A stretch of DNA of 64,000 bases, taken from assembly GCA_035699745.1 (NCBI GenBank), contig DASSPH010000069.1, positions 62,001-126,000 on the forward strand, written 5' to 3'. Source of the DNA: Vicinamibacterales bacterium (GTDB lineage: Bacteria; Acidobacteriota; Vicinamibacteria; Vicinamibacterales; 2-12-FULL-66-21). The first letter of the stretch is position 1; the number at the start of each line of letters is the position of its first letter. Positions 1-9,088 of the stretch are shown here, in pieces. The notes beneath the pieces were generated by a model. It was not told the origin of the DNA. It was given only the letters and a program-made list of their open reading frames with translations, and made no database searches. A program made the translations under genes and the position numbers.

Positions 1-1
1 C

Positions 2-3000
2 GACCTCACGGCCTCGCTCTCCGGTTTCCGCGAACACAAGGAGACCGGGGTCAACGTGACGGCGGGCAATCCGGTCCGGGTGAACGTCAAGCTCGTGATC
101 GGCGCGCTCAGCGAAGTGGTGCAGGTCAAGAGCGAGCAGCTGCTGTTGCAGACCGACAAGGCGGATCTGCACACGGAACTGGGGCCGCAGGAGATCGTCA
201 ACCTGCCGCTCAACACGTATCGCAACTATCAGGCGCTGATGAACCTCGTGCCGGGCGCGACGCCGGTGCAGGAGCAGAACGCGACCATCGATACCCCGGG
301 CAAGTCGCTGCGGACGTGGGTCAACGGCACGCAGCCGAACTCCAACGCCACGCGCATCGACGGTGCGGTGTCGGTCAACATCTGGCTGCCCCACCACGTC
401 GGCTACATCCAGCCGGCCGAGACGATCGAGTCGGTGAACGTGTCGACCAACTCCTTCGACGCGGAGTACGGGATGGCCGCGGGCGCGGCGTCCACGGTCA
501 TCACCAAGTCGGGCACCAACAAGCTCAGGGGATCGGCGTTCCTCTTCCGCAACCAGGAGGAATTCAACGCCAACTCCTTCAACAACAACGCGTTCAACCT
601 GCCGAAGGATCCGCTGTCGCGCAACACCTACGGCGGCACGCTCGGCGGCCCGGTCATGAAGGACCGCCTGTTCTACTTCGGCTCGGTGGAGCGCTACGCG
701 GAACGCCGGCAGCTGCGGCAGAACCTCACGGTGCCGACGGCGAAGATGCGGCAGGGGGATTTCACCGAAGTCGCCGCGGCGTATCCGACCTTCCGGCTCT
801 ACAACCCGTTCACCGGCGGCGCCGGCGGCACGGGGCGCTCGGAATTCCCCAACTTCACCATTCCGTCGAACCTGATCGATCCGATTGCGCGCCAGATCCT
901 GTCCTACTACCCGGCGCCGGATCCGTCGCGCGACCTCAACTCGAACCAGATCTTCGACGACTTCACCCGGCAGGTGCCCTTCCGCATCGACCGCGACAAC
1001 TACGATGTCAAGCTCACCTTCCAGCGGAACACCGGTCACGCGCTGTGGGGCAAGTTCTCGCTGCTCGACGCGGCGGTGAACGACAACTTCATCCTCGGAT
1101 TCGACAAGGGCAGTCTCGGCGACACCAAGGTCTACGTCGCGACCGCCGGTCACACGTGGACGCTCAGCCCGACGCTGCTGCTCGACGGCAACTTCGGCGC
1201 GAACATCCAGAACCAGACCGTCACCGGGCCGGACTACGGCACCAACTACGGCCTGGATCTCGGCATCCGGGGCGTCAACCAGACGAACGACATCCGCGCC
1301 AGCGGACTGCCGACGTTCGAGAACGGCTACACGATCGGCAGCACCCCCAACTGGATGCCGCTGTTCCGCAAGGAGCGGAGCTTCACGTTCAGCTCGGCGG
1401 TCACCAAGGTGCTCCCCAAGCACGATGTCCGCGTCGGCGTGGACGTCGTTCACCACCGGCTGAACCATCGCCAGGCCGAGTTCGGCACCTACGGACTGAA
1501 GGGAGGCTTCGGCTTCAGCAACCTGACCACCGGCATCCCGGGCTACACGTCGCCCGGCTGGAACAACTTCGCCGGCTTCCTCCTCGGCCTGCCCTCGTCG
1601 TACTCGAAGGACGTGCAGCCGGAGGAGATGACGGGGCGCGAGTGGCAGACCGCGATGTACCTCCAGGATCGCTGGACGGTGAACAGCAAGATGACGGTCG
1701 CGGCGGGTCTGCGCGTCGAGCACTATCCGCTGATGCGCCGCGCCAACCGCGGCATCGAGCGCCTGGACTACGACACGTTCACGATGCTGCTCGGCGGCCT
1801 GGGCGACGTGCCCGACGACGTCGGGATCAATCTGAAGACGTGGTATCTCGCGCCGCGCGTCGGCACGATGTACCGCCTGTCGGAGAACCAGGTGCTGCGC
1901 GCCGGCTACGGCCGGACGATCAATCCGCTGCCCTGGTCGCGTCCGATGCGCGGCTCGTTCCCCTTCGACATCGCCCAGAACGCGTCCGCCGAGCAGTTCG
2001 GCTGGGTGGGAACGCTGGCGCAGGGGATTCCGACCGTCGTCGTTCCCGATCTCAGCTCGGGCCGCGTGAAGCTGCCGCAGGGGGTGTTCGTCCGCTCGCC
2101 CAATCCGAATGACGTCGATCGCGGCGTGATTCAGCAGTGGAACGTCGCCTACGAGTACCGCTGGCCGTGGCAGATCGCGACCGAGTTCGCGTATGTCGGC
2201 ACGCGTACGGACGGCGGCTACGCCGATCTGAACATCAACTACGGCACGCCGGGCGGCGGCAACGCCTCGCGCCAGTACTTCGCAGTCGCGGGGACGACGG
2301 CGATCAACGACTGGGCGGCGCGGACGAAGAGCCGGTACCACGGCCTGCAGGTCGCGATCAACCGGCCGTTCAGCGGCGGGCTGCTGTTGAAGGGGGCCTA
2401 CACCCTGAGCCGCTCGAGGAACATGGCCGACGAGGACGGCTGGGTCGGGCTCACCTGGAACACGCCGCTGATGTACGACCAGAACTATGCGCTCGCCGGG
2501 TTCGACCGCACGCACGTGTTCCAGATGGGCTTCGTCTACGAGCTGCCGTGGCTCCGCAACGCCCAGGGTGTCGCGGGCAACGTGCTCGGCGGCTGGCAGC
2601 TGAACGGCATCTTCGGCGCGTACTCGGGGACGCCGTTCTCCATCGGCGGCACGAACACGGCGCTGAACTGCCAGGGCTGCGGATCGATCTTCGTGAACGT
2701 CAGCGAGGATCCGAAGCCGACCGGCGAGGTGGGTTCGTCGAGCGATCCCTACTACCCGCTGAACATCTTCGCGCAGCCGTCTGGCGTTGGCGTGCAGGGC
2801 TTCGGCAACAGCGGCCGCAACCGCTTCCGCCGTCCTCCGGTCTGGAACCTGGATCTGTCGCTGTTCAAGACGTTCCAGGTCGGCAGAGTGCGGCCGGAGT
2901 TCCGGATCGAAGCCGTGAACGTCCTGAACCACACGAACTGGGGCGCACCGGTCACCACCGTCACCGCCAACAACTTCATGCGGTTCACGCCGGCCAATGC

Positions 3001-3064
3001 GGAGAGCGCCACCAACACGCCGGGCGCGCGCCGCATCCAGCTCGCGCTGCGGCTGCAGTTCTAG
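2..3064 (+). CDS. TonB-dependent receptor, Oar-like (5' truncated by window)
   Basis: Outer-membrane receptor/transporter for large or scarce substrates, energised by TonB; substrate unknown. The reading frame is open from base 2, so the start lies outside the window and about 1020 C-terminal residues are seen. The first visible residues look like the end of a carboxypeptidase-regulatory domain (GFREHKETGVNVTAG). A plug follows (NLPLNTYRNYQALMNLVPG, then RIDGA and an EYGMAAGA stretch) and then a long beta-barrel rich in alternating aromatic residues. The protein ends in Phe (LRLQF), as outer-membrane barrels usually do. Size and architecture match the roughly 1100-residue Oar-like receptors that are numerous in Acidobacteriota. 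Its stop is followed directly by a repeat hairpin. Confidence 0.9.
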   Translation, partial: DLTASLSGFREHKETGVNVTAGNPVRVNVKLVIGALSEVVQVKSEQLLLQTDKADLHTELGPQEIVNLPLNTYRNYQALMNLVPGATPVQEQNATIDTPGKSLRTWVNGTQPNSNATRIDGAVSVNIWLPHHVGYIQPAETIESVNVSTNSFDAEYGMAAGAASTVITKSGTNKLRGSAFLFRNQEEFNANSFNNNAFNLPKDPLSRNTYGGTLGGPVMKDRLFYFGSVERYAERRQLRQNLTVPTAKMRQGDFTEVAAAYPTFRLYNPFTGGAGGTGRSEFPNFTIPSNLIDPIARQILSYYPAPDPSRDLNSNQIFDDFTRQVPFRIDRDNYDVKLTFQRNTGHALWGKFSLLDAAVNDNFILGFDKGSLGDTKVYVATAGHTWTLSPTLLLDGNFGANIQNQTVTGPDYGTNYGLDLGIRGVNQTNDIRASGLPTFENGYTIGSTPNWMPLFRKERSFTFSSAVTKVLPKHDVRVGVDVVHHRLNHRQAEFGTYGLKGGFGFSNLTTGIPGYTSPGWNNFAGFLLGLPSSYSKDVQPEEMTGREWQTAMYLQDRWTVNSKMTVAAGLRVEHYPLMRRANRGIERLDYDTFTMLLGGLGDVPDDVGINLKTWYLAPRVGTMYRLSENQVLRAGYGRTINPLPWSRPMRGSFPFDIAQNASAEQFGWVGTLAQGIPTVVVPDLSSGRVKLPQGVFVRSPNPNDVDRGVIQQWNVAYEYRWPWQIATEFAYVGTRTDGGYADLNINYGTPGGGNASRQYFAVAGTTAINDWAARTKSRYHGLQVAINRPFSGGLLLKGAYTLSRSRNMADEDGWVGLTWNTPLMYDQNYALAGFDRTHVFQMGFVYELPWLRNAQGVAGNVLGGWQLNGIFGAYSGTPFSIGGTNTALNCQGCGSIFVNVSEDPKPTGEVGSSSDPYYPLNIFAQPSGVGVQGFGNSGRNRFRRPPVWNLDLSLFKTFQVGRVRPEFRIEAVNVLNHTNWGAPVTTVTANNFMRFTPANAESATNTPGARRIQLALRLQF

Positions 3065-3066
3065 AC

Positions 3067-3140
3067 ATCGGGTGATCGGGTGATCGGGTGATCGGGCGAT
3101 CGTCGATCGCCCGATCGCCAGATCGCCAGATCGCCCGATC
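3067..3140. repeat. Hairpin made of 8-bp tandem repeats
   Basis: Immediately after the receptor stop codon, octamers of the form GATCGGGT/GATCGGGC are repeated in tandem. After a GTC centre the complementary form GATCGCCC/GATCGCCA is repeated. The central GGGCGATC-GTC-GATCGCCC is a perfect inverted repeat and the outer units pair imperfectly, so the whole could fold into one long stem. No T-tract follows. It may stop transcription from the receptor or be a repetitive intergenic element. Confidence 0.75.
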
Positions 3141-3191
3141 AACGGCGGTCTGCTTGTCTTCGGCGGGCGCGCACGATGTACTATCTCGGGG

Positions 3192-4400
3192 TTGTCAGCG
3201 CGCCGCATTCCGTTTTACGTGCAGATACTGTCCGGCATCCTCCTCGGAATGGCTGCCGGCTTGTGGCTCGGACGCGAGGCCGCCCCCCTCGGGCAGATCG
3301 GCACCCTCGTCATCCAACTGGTCAAGCTGTTCGCCGTTCCGCTGCTGCTCTTCGCGATTCTCGACGCGTTCCTCGAAACCGATATCGGCGGGCGCGCCGC
3401 AGGGCGGATGATCGGCATCACCTCGATCAACACCGCCATCGCGCTGCTGATCGGTCTCGGTCTGTCGAACTGGCTCGAGCCGGGACGCCACCTGACGCTG
3501 CCGGCGATCACCGGCCCGACGCCGGCGCCACCGGGCCGGATCGAGTTCCTCAAGACGATCAGCGGCTACATCCCCAGCAACTTCGTCGATCCCTTCCGCG
3601 AGAACCTGGTCATCACCATCATCCTCCTCGCGGTGGCGGTCGGCCTGGCGCTGCGCGCGGTCAAGCGCGAGCAGATCGCGCGCGGCCAGACCCGCTACCG
3701 CGCCGTCGAGGACTTCGTCGCGTCGGCGTTCCGCGCCACGGAGATCGTGCTCGGCTGGGTAATCCGCCTGATCCCGTTCGCCGTGTTCGGCGTCGTCGCG
3801 AAGACGATCGGCGAGCAGGGCTTCGCGCCGCTGAAGGGACTGGCGGTGTACGTCGGCGTCGCGCTGCTCGGCCTCGCCGTGCACGTCTTCATCACCTATC
3901 AGGCCTGGATCGTCCTGGTCGCGCGCATGCCGCTGCGCCAGTTCTGGCGCGGCGCCCGCGATCCGGTGCTGTACGCGATGGGGGCGGCCAGCAGCCTCGC
4001 CACGCTGCCGGTGACGCTGAACGCGCTGAATCGAATGAAGGTCTCGCCCGAATCAGCGCGGCTCGCCGCCTGTGTCGGGACCAATCTCAACAACGACGGG
4101 ATCCTGCTCTACGAGGCGATGGCGGTGCTCTTCGTGGCGCAGGTGCACGGCCTCGATCTGACCGTCGGGCAGCAGCTCGTCGCGGCTTTCGGCTGCATCG
4201 TCGCCGGCGTCGGGATCTCCGGCATTCCGGACGCCGGGCTGATCTCGCTCTCGCTGGTCCTCACGACCGTGGGGCTGCCGGTCGAGATCGTGCCGCTGCT
4301 GTTCACGGTCGACTGGCTGATCGGTCGCACGCGGGCGATGACGAACGTTATCAGTGACATGCTCGTCGCCGTGCTGCTGGATAGAACCGCCTCCCGCTGA
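3192..4400 (+). CDS. Dicarboxylate/amino acid:cation symporter (DAACS/SDF family)
   Basis: Inner-membrane secondary transporter that imports C4-dicarboxylates or acidic amino acids with Na+ or H+. The protein is 402 aa, a normal length for the family, with repeated hydrophobic segments. It carries the family signatures: a serine-rich re-entrant loop followed by SLATLP (about residue 267), and NLNNDGILLYEAMAVLF (about 298-314), matching the conserved NMDG-type substrate/cation site. The chosen start is TTG at 3192. No ATG or GTG fits better, and the start remains somewhat uncertain. The gene stands alone, convergent with the UPF0182 gene. Exact substrate cannot be read from the sequence. Confidence 0.88.
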   Translation: MSARRIPFYVQILSGILLGMAAGLWLGREAAPLGQIGTLVIQLVKLFAVPLLLFAILDAFLETDIGGRAAGRMIGITSINTAIALLIGLGLSNWLEPGRHLTLPAITGPTPAPPGRIEFLKTISGYIPSNFVDPFRENLVITIILLAVAVGLALRAVKREQIARGQTRYRAVEDFVASAFRATEIVLGWVIRLIPFAVFGVVAKTIGEQGFAPLKGLAVYVGVALLGLAVHVFITYQAWIVLVARMPLRQFWRGARDPVLYAMGAASSLATLPVTLNALNRMKVSPESARLAACVGTNLNNDGILLYEAMAVLFVAQVHGLDLTVGQQLVAAFGCIVAGVGISGIPDAGLISLSLVLTTVGLPVEIVPLLFTVDWLIGRTRAMTNVISDMLVAVLLDRTASR

Positions 4401-4403
4401 GGT

Positions 4404-4418
4404 CCGGCCGGAGGCCGG
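4404..4418. terminator. Possible short terminator hairpin between convergent genes
   Basis: CCGGCC-GGA-GGCCGG, a 6-bp perfect stem with a 3-nt loop, lies in the 38-bp gap between the symporter stop and the UPF0182 stop. There is no T-tract on either strand, so this is only a candidate bidirectional terminator. Confidence 0.3.
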
Positions 4419-4438
4419 GAGAGATGCCGCCGCGGATC

Positions 4439-7156
4439 CTACTTCTCCCGCATGCGCCGGAGCACCTCGCCGAGCTTCTTGATCTCCTCTCCGTAGAGCG
4501 CCCAGTTTCCCTCGCGCTGCGCCTGCATCGCGCGCTCGTAGTGGGTCCGCGCCTGCTCCGCCAGTGACGTGATGGCGGTGGCCGTCGCCGGCGGCGTCTG
4601 CGCCGGCGTACCGGCCGGCGGCTGGCCCTCGGCCGCCGTCACGGCCGGCGGCGGCGCGCCCGCGCCGCGCGGGAAGATGCGCGCGAGCGCGGCGTCGAGC
4701 GTCTCCTCCATGACGATGTTGTTCTGGTAGGCGACGATGACGCGTTTCAGCTCGGGGATCTGGCCGCCGGCGGCGCGGAGGTACAGCGGCCGCACGTAGA
4801 TCAGCGACTCTTCGATGGGAATCACCAGCAGCGTGCCCTGGATGACTTCCGACCCCTGCTGGTTCCACAGCGTGATCTGCGGCGAGATGACCTGATCCTG
4901 GTTGATGCGGGCCGCGACCTGGCGCGGGCCGAAGATCACGGTCTGCTTCGGGAACTGGAACACCGCGAGCCTGCCGTAGTTGGCGCCGTCGCTGCGCGCC
5001 ACCATCCACGACGCCAGGTTGTCCTTGCCGCGCGGCGTGAACGGCAGCATCTGGATGTACTCCGCGCCGTTCTCCCCCGGCAGCTTCATGATCGTGTAGT
5101 AGGGATGCATCGGCGTGCGCTCGCCGCCGACGTCGAACGCCGGGATCTCCCACTGATCCTCGCGGTTGTAGAACACCGCCGGACTGGTCATGTGGAAGGT
5201 CGCGAACATCGCCGCCTGCATCGTGAAGATCTGCTGCGGGTAGCGCAGCCGCGTGCGCAGATCCTCCGGCATCGCGGACAGCGGCTTCAGCAGGTCCGGA
5301 AAGATCTTCCCGACCGTCTGCGCGATCGGATCGGCCGGATCGATGACGTGGAAGGTCGTGGTGCCGTCGTAGGCATCGATCGTCACCTTGATGGAGTTGC
5401 GGATGTAGTTCACGCCCCCCGCCGCGGTCGCATACGGATACCGGCGCGAGGTCGTGTAGACGTCCTGCATCCACACCAGGCGGCCGCCGGAGATCGCCAG
5501 GTACGGGTCCGGATCGTAGGTGAGAAACGGCGCGATGCGCTGCACGCGCTCGACGATGTTGCGGTACATCATCACGCGGCTGTCGGAGGTCAGGTTCGGG
5601 GAGAAGAACGTATCGGTGGAGCGGAACCGCATCGCGAACATCAGGCGCCGGAACACGTTCGAGAGCGGCACGCCGCCGGTGCCCCGGTAGTCGGCGAAGA
5701 CGTTGTCTTCGCCGCGCGGATAGTCGAACTCCTGCGTCTTGGTTTTGACGAACACGTGATCGTTCGGCATCTCGCCGAAGTAGATCGCCGGCTGCGTCAC
5801 CTGGAGCCCGGCCGTCGTCGCCAGCGGAAGGTCCTTGATGAAGAGCACCGGCAGGCCTTCCCGGGTCACTTCGTTGACCGGCCCGAGCGTGAGTCCGTAC
5901 CCGTGGGTGAAGGTCAGGCGCTCGTTGATCCACGTCCGGCTCGGCAGACTCCGCGGGTTGAGCTCGCGCGCCGACAGCATGATCTGCCGGTACTTGCCGT
6001 CGATGGTGTAGCGATCGTTGTCGACGGCGACGAAGTCGTAGTACGTGCGGATCTCCTGGATCTGGCTGAACGTGTCGAGCAGCGGCCGATCGTTCCAGAG
6101 CGGCACGTTGTCGATGGTGGCGGCATTGCGCTCCAGGTCGGCGCGGGTCAGCCGCGCCTCGCCGGAGAGCGGCCGCTCGATCGTGCCCTCGAGCCCGAAC
6201 GCGGTGCGCGTCGCCTGGATGTTGTGGACGATGAACGGGGTCTCGCGGACCTGTTCGTTGGGCGCGACGACGAACCGCTGAATGACCGCCGCATAGACGC
6301 TGCCGGCGAGCGACACGGCGATGTACAGCGCCGCTGCCGCGCCAATCGGCCAGAGCCGCCCGCCGCGGAACGCGAACACGGCCGCCAGCACGGCGCCGAT
6401 CGCGCCGGCGCCGGCGAGGGCCCAGAGAGCCGGGATCCGCGCGTGCACGTCGGCGTAGGTGGGCCCGGTCACCACCCCGGACGGCACCGCCATCATCTGC
6501 GGAATCTGCAGCCAGGCGCCGAAGGCGAGCGCGAGCAGCGCCGCCGCCGCCAGCAGTCCGAGGTGCCGGCCGGCGGTGGCGGAGATGAACACCTGCCTCG
6601 TCACGCCGAAGCCGATCTCTTCGCCGAACGCATATGCAGCGCCGGCGACGACCGCCATCAGGAACAGAACGAAGTACGCCATCCCCAGCAGCATCTCGAG
6701 CACCGGGAGGGTGAAGAGATAGAAGGCGATGTCGCGGCCGAGAATCGGATCCGTCCTGCCGAACGGCGTGGCGTTGAGGAAGTACAGCCAGGTCTCCCAT
6801 CGGTCGCCGGCGTAGTTGCCGATCAGCAGCGCGATCAGCACGACGGCGCCGAGCGCGATCGGACGGATGCCGGAAGGATCCATCATCACGACCTGCGGCC
6901 CGTTCGGCGTGGTGACGCGGAATGGCCGCGGCCGCAGCGCGCGCAGCGCCACCAGCAGGTTCGCCGCGAGCAGGGCGAGCGCGACCGCCCCCGAGAGGAT
7001 TCCGACCGTCGCCTGCGCGCCGAGCGCGCGCAGAAACACCGACTCGAAGCCGAGCTCGATGAACCACAGCCAGTCGGTGTAGAACCTCGCCGCCGCCGGA
7101 ACGATCGTACCGATGATCAGCAGCGCCGCGATGAGCGGAAACGTTCGCAGTCTCAT
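4439..7156 (-). CDS. UPF0182 family large membrane protein
   Basis: Conserved membrane protein of unknown function (UPF0182/COG1615), 905 aa, the usual length for the family. The first 300 or so residues hold about seven hydrophobic segments, starting with the N-terminal [18 protein letters not shown]. The rest is a large, probably extracytoplasmic region with typical conserved stretches (for example [17 protein letters not shown] and [14 protein letters not shown]). A charged helical tail of about 45 residues ends the protein. Its ATG overlaps the stop of the upstream deaminase gene as ATGA, so the two are probably translationally coupled. No enzymatic motif is visible. Confidence 0.9.
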   Translation of the reverse strand: MRLRTFPLIAALLIIGTIVPAAARFYTDWLWFIELGFESVFLRALGAQATVGILSGAVALALLAANLLVALRALRPRPFRVTTPNGPQVVMMDPSGIRPIALGAVVLIALLIGNYAGDRWETWLYFLNATPFGRTDPILGRDIAFYLFTLPVLEMLLGMAYFVLFLMAVVAGAAYAFGEEIGFGVTRQVFISATAGRHLGLLAAAALLALAFGAWLQIPQMMAVPSGVVTGPTYADVHARIPALWALAGAGAIGAVLAAVFAFRGGRLWPIGAAAALYIAVSLAGSVYAAVIQRFVVAPNEQVRETPFIVHNIQATRTAFGLEGTIERPLSGEARLTRADLERNAATIDNVPLWNDRPLLDTFSQIQEIRTYYDFVAVDNDRYTIDGKYRQIMLSARELNPRSLPSRTWINERLTFTHGYGLTLGPVNEVTREGLPVLFIKDLPLATTAGLQVTQPAIYFGEMPNDHVFVKTKTQEFDYPRGEDNVFADYRGTGGVPLSNVFRRLMFAMRFRSTDTFFSPNLTSDSRVMMYRNIVERVQRIAPFLTYDPDPYLAISGGRLVWMQDVYTTSRRYPYATAAGGVNYIRNSIKVTIDAYDGTTTFHVIDPADPIAQTVGKIFPDLLKPLSAMPEDLRTRLRYPQQIFTMQAAMFATFHMTSPAVFYNREDQWEIPAFDVGGERTPMHPYYTIMKLPGENGAEYIQMLPFTPRGKDNLASWMVARSDGANYGRLAVFQFPKQTVIFGPRQVAARINQDQVISPQITLWNQQGSEVIQGTLLVIPIEESLIYVRPLYLRAAGGQIPELKRVIVAYQNNIVMEETLDAALARIFPRGAGAPPPAVTAAEGQPPAGTPAQTPPATATAITSLAEQARTHYERAMQAQREGNWALYGEEIKKLGEVLRRMREK

Positions 7157-7923
7157 AACCTCTTTCGGAGCAGCGACGCGGACTCGCGATCCAGGTGAAT
7201 CGTCGCGTGGGGATGCCGCTGCAGGATGGACGCGGGCACCATCGGATCGACCGGCCCCTCGATCGCCTCCCGCACCGCTTCCGCCTTCCGGCGGTCCGGC
7301 ACCACGCAGACGATGCCTCTGGCGCGCAGGATCTGCCGGATCGACATCGAGATCGCCGTCTGCGGCACGTCTTCCAGGCGCGCGAACCAGCCTTCGCCGA
7401 CCTGCTGCCGCCGGCAGCGTTCGTCGAGCTTCACGACCAGATACGGCTCCTCGGTCTCGAAATCCGCCGGCGGATCGTTGAACGCGAGATGGCCGTTCTC
7501 GCCGATGCCGACGAACGCGACGTCGACGGCTTCCTTGCGCAGCCGCGCGCCGACATGCCGGCAGACCTCCGCGGGATCGCGCTCGCCGTCGAGCAGATGG
7601 TAGCGGGCGATGCCGGCGGGCCGGATCAAACGTTCCAGCAGGTACTTGCGAAAGCTCGCGGGGTGATCGATCGGCAGGCCGACGTACTCGTCGAGATGGA
7701 ACATCTCGACGAGCAGCCAGTCGATGCCGGGCTCGCGCACCAGGCGGTCGAGGAAGGCGATCTGCGACGCGCCCGTGGCGGCGACGATGCGGGCGCGACC
7801 CCGGGTGACGATCGCCTCGCGGATGCGCGCGGCGGCGTCGCGCGACGCCGCGATCGCGAGCGCCGCCGCGTCATCGTGCGTTCGCAGCACGGCGCGCGAT
7901 CGGATCCCGCAAGAACGACACAT
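7153..7923 (-). CDS. nagB: Glucosamine-6-phosphate deaminase-like protein (NagB family)
   Basis: Probably converts glucosamine-6-phosphate to fructose-6-phosphate and ammonia in amino-sugar catabolism. The 256 aa match the family length. Visible motifs are the FHLDEYVG general-base region (about residues 75-82) and [13 protein letters not shown] (about 139-151), the NagB signature. The Asn in ENGH occupies the position of the E. coli catalytic-loop Asp, but Asn is also seen there in the Bacillus NagB, so it does not argue against activity. A start at ATG 7923 is used; the first 11 residues are unlike the family and a GTG at 7890 would begin at the first beta-strand. It lies 15 bp after apbE and overlaps the UPF0182 start by 4 bp. 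A related sugar-phosphate isomerase or lactonase role is possible. Confidence 0.82.
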   Translation of the reverse strand: MCRSCGIRSRAVLRTHDDAAALAIAASRDAAARIREAIVTRGRARIVAATGASQIAFLDRLVREPGIDWLLVEMFHLDEYVGLPIDHPASFRKYLLERLIRPAGIARYHLLDGERDPAEVCRHVGARLRKEAVDVAFVGIGENGHLAFNDPPADFETEEPYLVVKLDERCRRQQVGEGWFARLEDVPQTAISMSIRQILRARGIVCVVPDRRKAEAVREAIEGPVDPMVPASILQRHPHATIHLDRESASLLRKRL

Positions 7924-7938
7924 TCCGGCCCATCTCGG

Positions 7939-8997
7939 TCACCTCGAGGCGGCGAAGCCGCCGACTGCGCGCCACCGGCGCGACTCGAACCTCCGCATCC
8001 CATCGCCCTCCCGCGCCTCGACGATCAGCGCCGCCGCCCGGGGCGTCGCGTCGACGAGACGGATGCCGCGCGTTCCCCCCAGCACGGACGCCGCGGTGGC
8101 CAGCGCGTCGGACGTCATCCCGTCCGGCGCCACCACGGTCACGCTGCTGCGTCCGCGGAGCGCGCGGCCGGTGCGCGGATCGAAGATATGCGAATAGCGC
8201 ACGCCGTCAACCACCATGAACTGCTCCGCGTCTCCCGACGTCGACACCGCCGCATCGCGGAGCGTCAGGTATCCGGACGGCGCCGCGTTCGGCCCGTCGA
8301 TCGACGCGACGGCGACCCGCCAGCCCGCCGTTCCCGGCGGGGCGTCCGTCACGACGATGTCTCCTCCGGCCGCGACCAGCGCGCTGCGGATGCCGCAGGC
8401 GCGGAGGACGGCCGCGGCTTCATCCGCGGCAAACCCCTTGGCGATCCCGCCGGCGTCGAGCTGCATGCCCTCGCGCCCGAGGCCGACGGTCCGGCGCGCA
8501 TGATCCAGTGCGAGCCTCGCGCTGCCGACCAGCGCCCGCGCCGCGGCGAGCCGGGCGGGATCCGGCAGCGTCTTCCGCCGCCGCGCCTCGCGCCAGACCA
8601 GACTCAGCGGACCGGCCGTCACGTCGAACGCCCCGCCGCTGGCCCGCGCGACACGCTGCCCGGCCTCGAGCACGCGGAACAGGTCCTCGCTCACCTCGAC
8701 CGCGCCGGCGCCGGCGCGGCGCGACACCTGATTCAGCTCGCTCGTCTCTCGATAATCGCTGAGTGTCTCGTCCAGCGCGCCGATGCGGCCGAAGGCCCGC
8801 GCCGCCGCAGCCTCCGCGGCGGACGCGTCCGCGGCATACAGCACCAGCCGCACCAGCGTGCCCATGTGCGGCGCGCTGAACTCGAACCGCTGCTCCGCCG
8901 CCGCCGAGCCGCCGAGCACGAGCAGGGCCGCGACCGCCACCGCCCCGAGGCCACGGATCACACGGACGACACGGATCACTTCGAGGTCAATACCCAT
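7939..8997 (-). CDS. apbE: FAD:protein FMN transferase (ApbE family)
   Basis: Exported flavin transferase that covalently attaches FMN to threonine residues of redox proteins such as RnfG/NqrC-type subunits. The protein is 352 aa. After a signal peptide (hydrophobic core AVAVAALLVLGG, then SAAA) come the family motifs MGTLVRL, GGAFDVTAGPL, the nucleotide/metal site DAGGIAKGFAAD (about residue 180), AAGGDIVV and TSDALATAASVLG near the C-terminus. The ATG at 8997 has a GAGG ribosome site at suitable distance. Residues 7-17, VIRVVRVIRGL, are encoded by the left arm of an inverted repeat. No obvious flavinylation target gene is adjacent. Confidence 0.88.
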   Translation of the reverse strand: MGIDLEVIRVVRVIRGLGAVAVAALLVLGGSAAAEQRFEFSAPHMGTLVRLVLYAADASAAEAAAARAFGRIGALDETLSDYRETSELNQVSRRAGAGAVEVSEDLFRVLEAGQRVARASGGAFDVTAGPLSLVWREARRRKTLPDPARLAAARALVGSARLALDHARRTVGLGREGMQLDAGGIAKGFAADEAAAVLRACGIRSALVAAGGDIVVTDAPPGTAGWRVAVASIDGPNAAPSGYLTLRDAAVSTSGDAEQFMVVDGVRYSHIFDPRTGRALRGRSSVTVVAPDGMTSDALATAASVLGGTRGIRLVDATPRAAALIVEAREGDGMRRFESRRWRAVGGFAASR

Positions 8998-9088
8998 TCC
9001 GACCTCGTCCCGTGGGGACCGGCTGTCCGTGCTATCCGTGAAATCCGTGGCCTCCTGCTGATCCGTGCCGTCCGTGTGATCCGTGGCC
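8949..9088. repeat. Inverted intergenic repeat with 9-bp internal period
   Basis: The left arm (8949-8978) and right arm (9059-9088) are 30-bp inverted repeats that match at 29 of 30 positions. A further partial copy lies at about 9021-9053. Each arm is built of 9-bp units of the form (A/G)TCCGTGNN, read on the right arm. The right arm starts exactly at the stop codon of the oxidoreductase gene, and the left arm lies inside the start of apbE, where the 9-bp period keeps the reading frame and encodes VIRVVRVIRGL. Confidence 0.85.

Noticed and set aside
5105-7198. 697-codon open frame on the plus strand
   Set aside because: Antisense to the UPF0182 gene; no recognisable motif.
7490-7510. Loss of the NagB catalytic-loop Asp (ENGH instead of NDGH)
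   Set aside because: Asn at this position is also found in the Bacillus-type NagB, so it is not evidence of inactivity.
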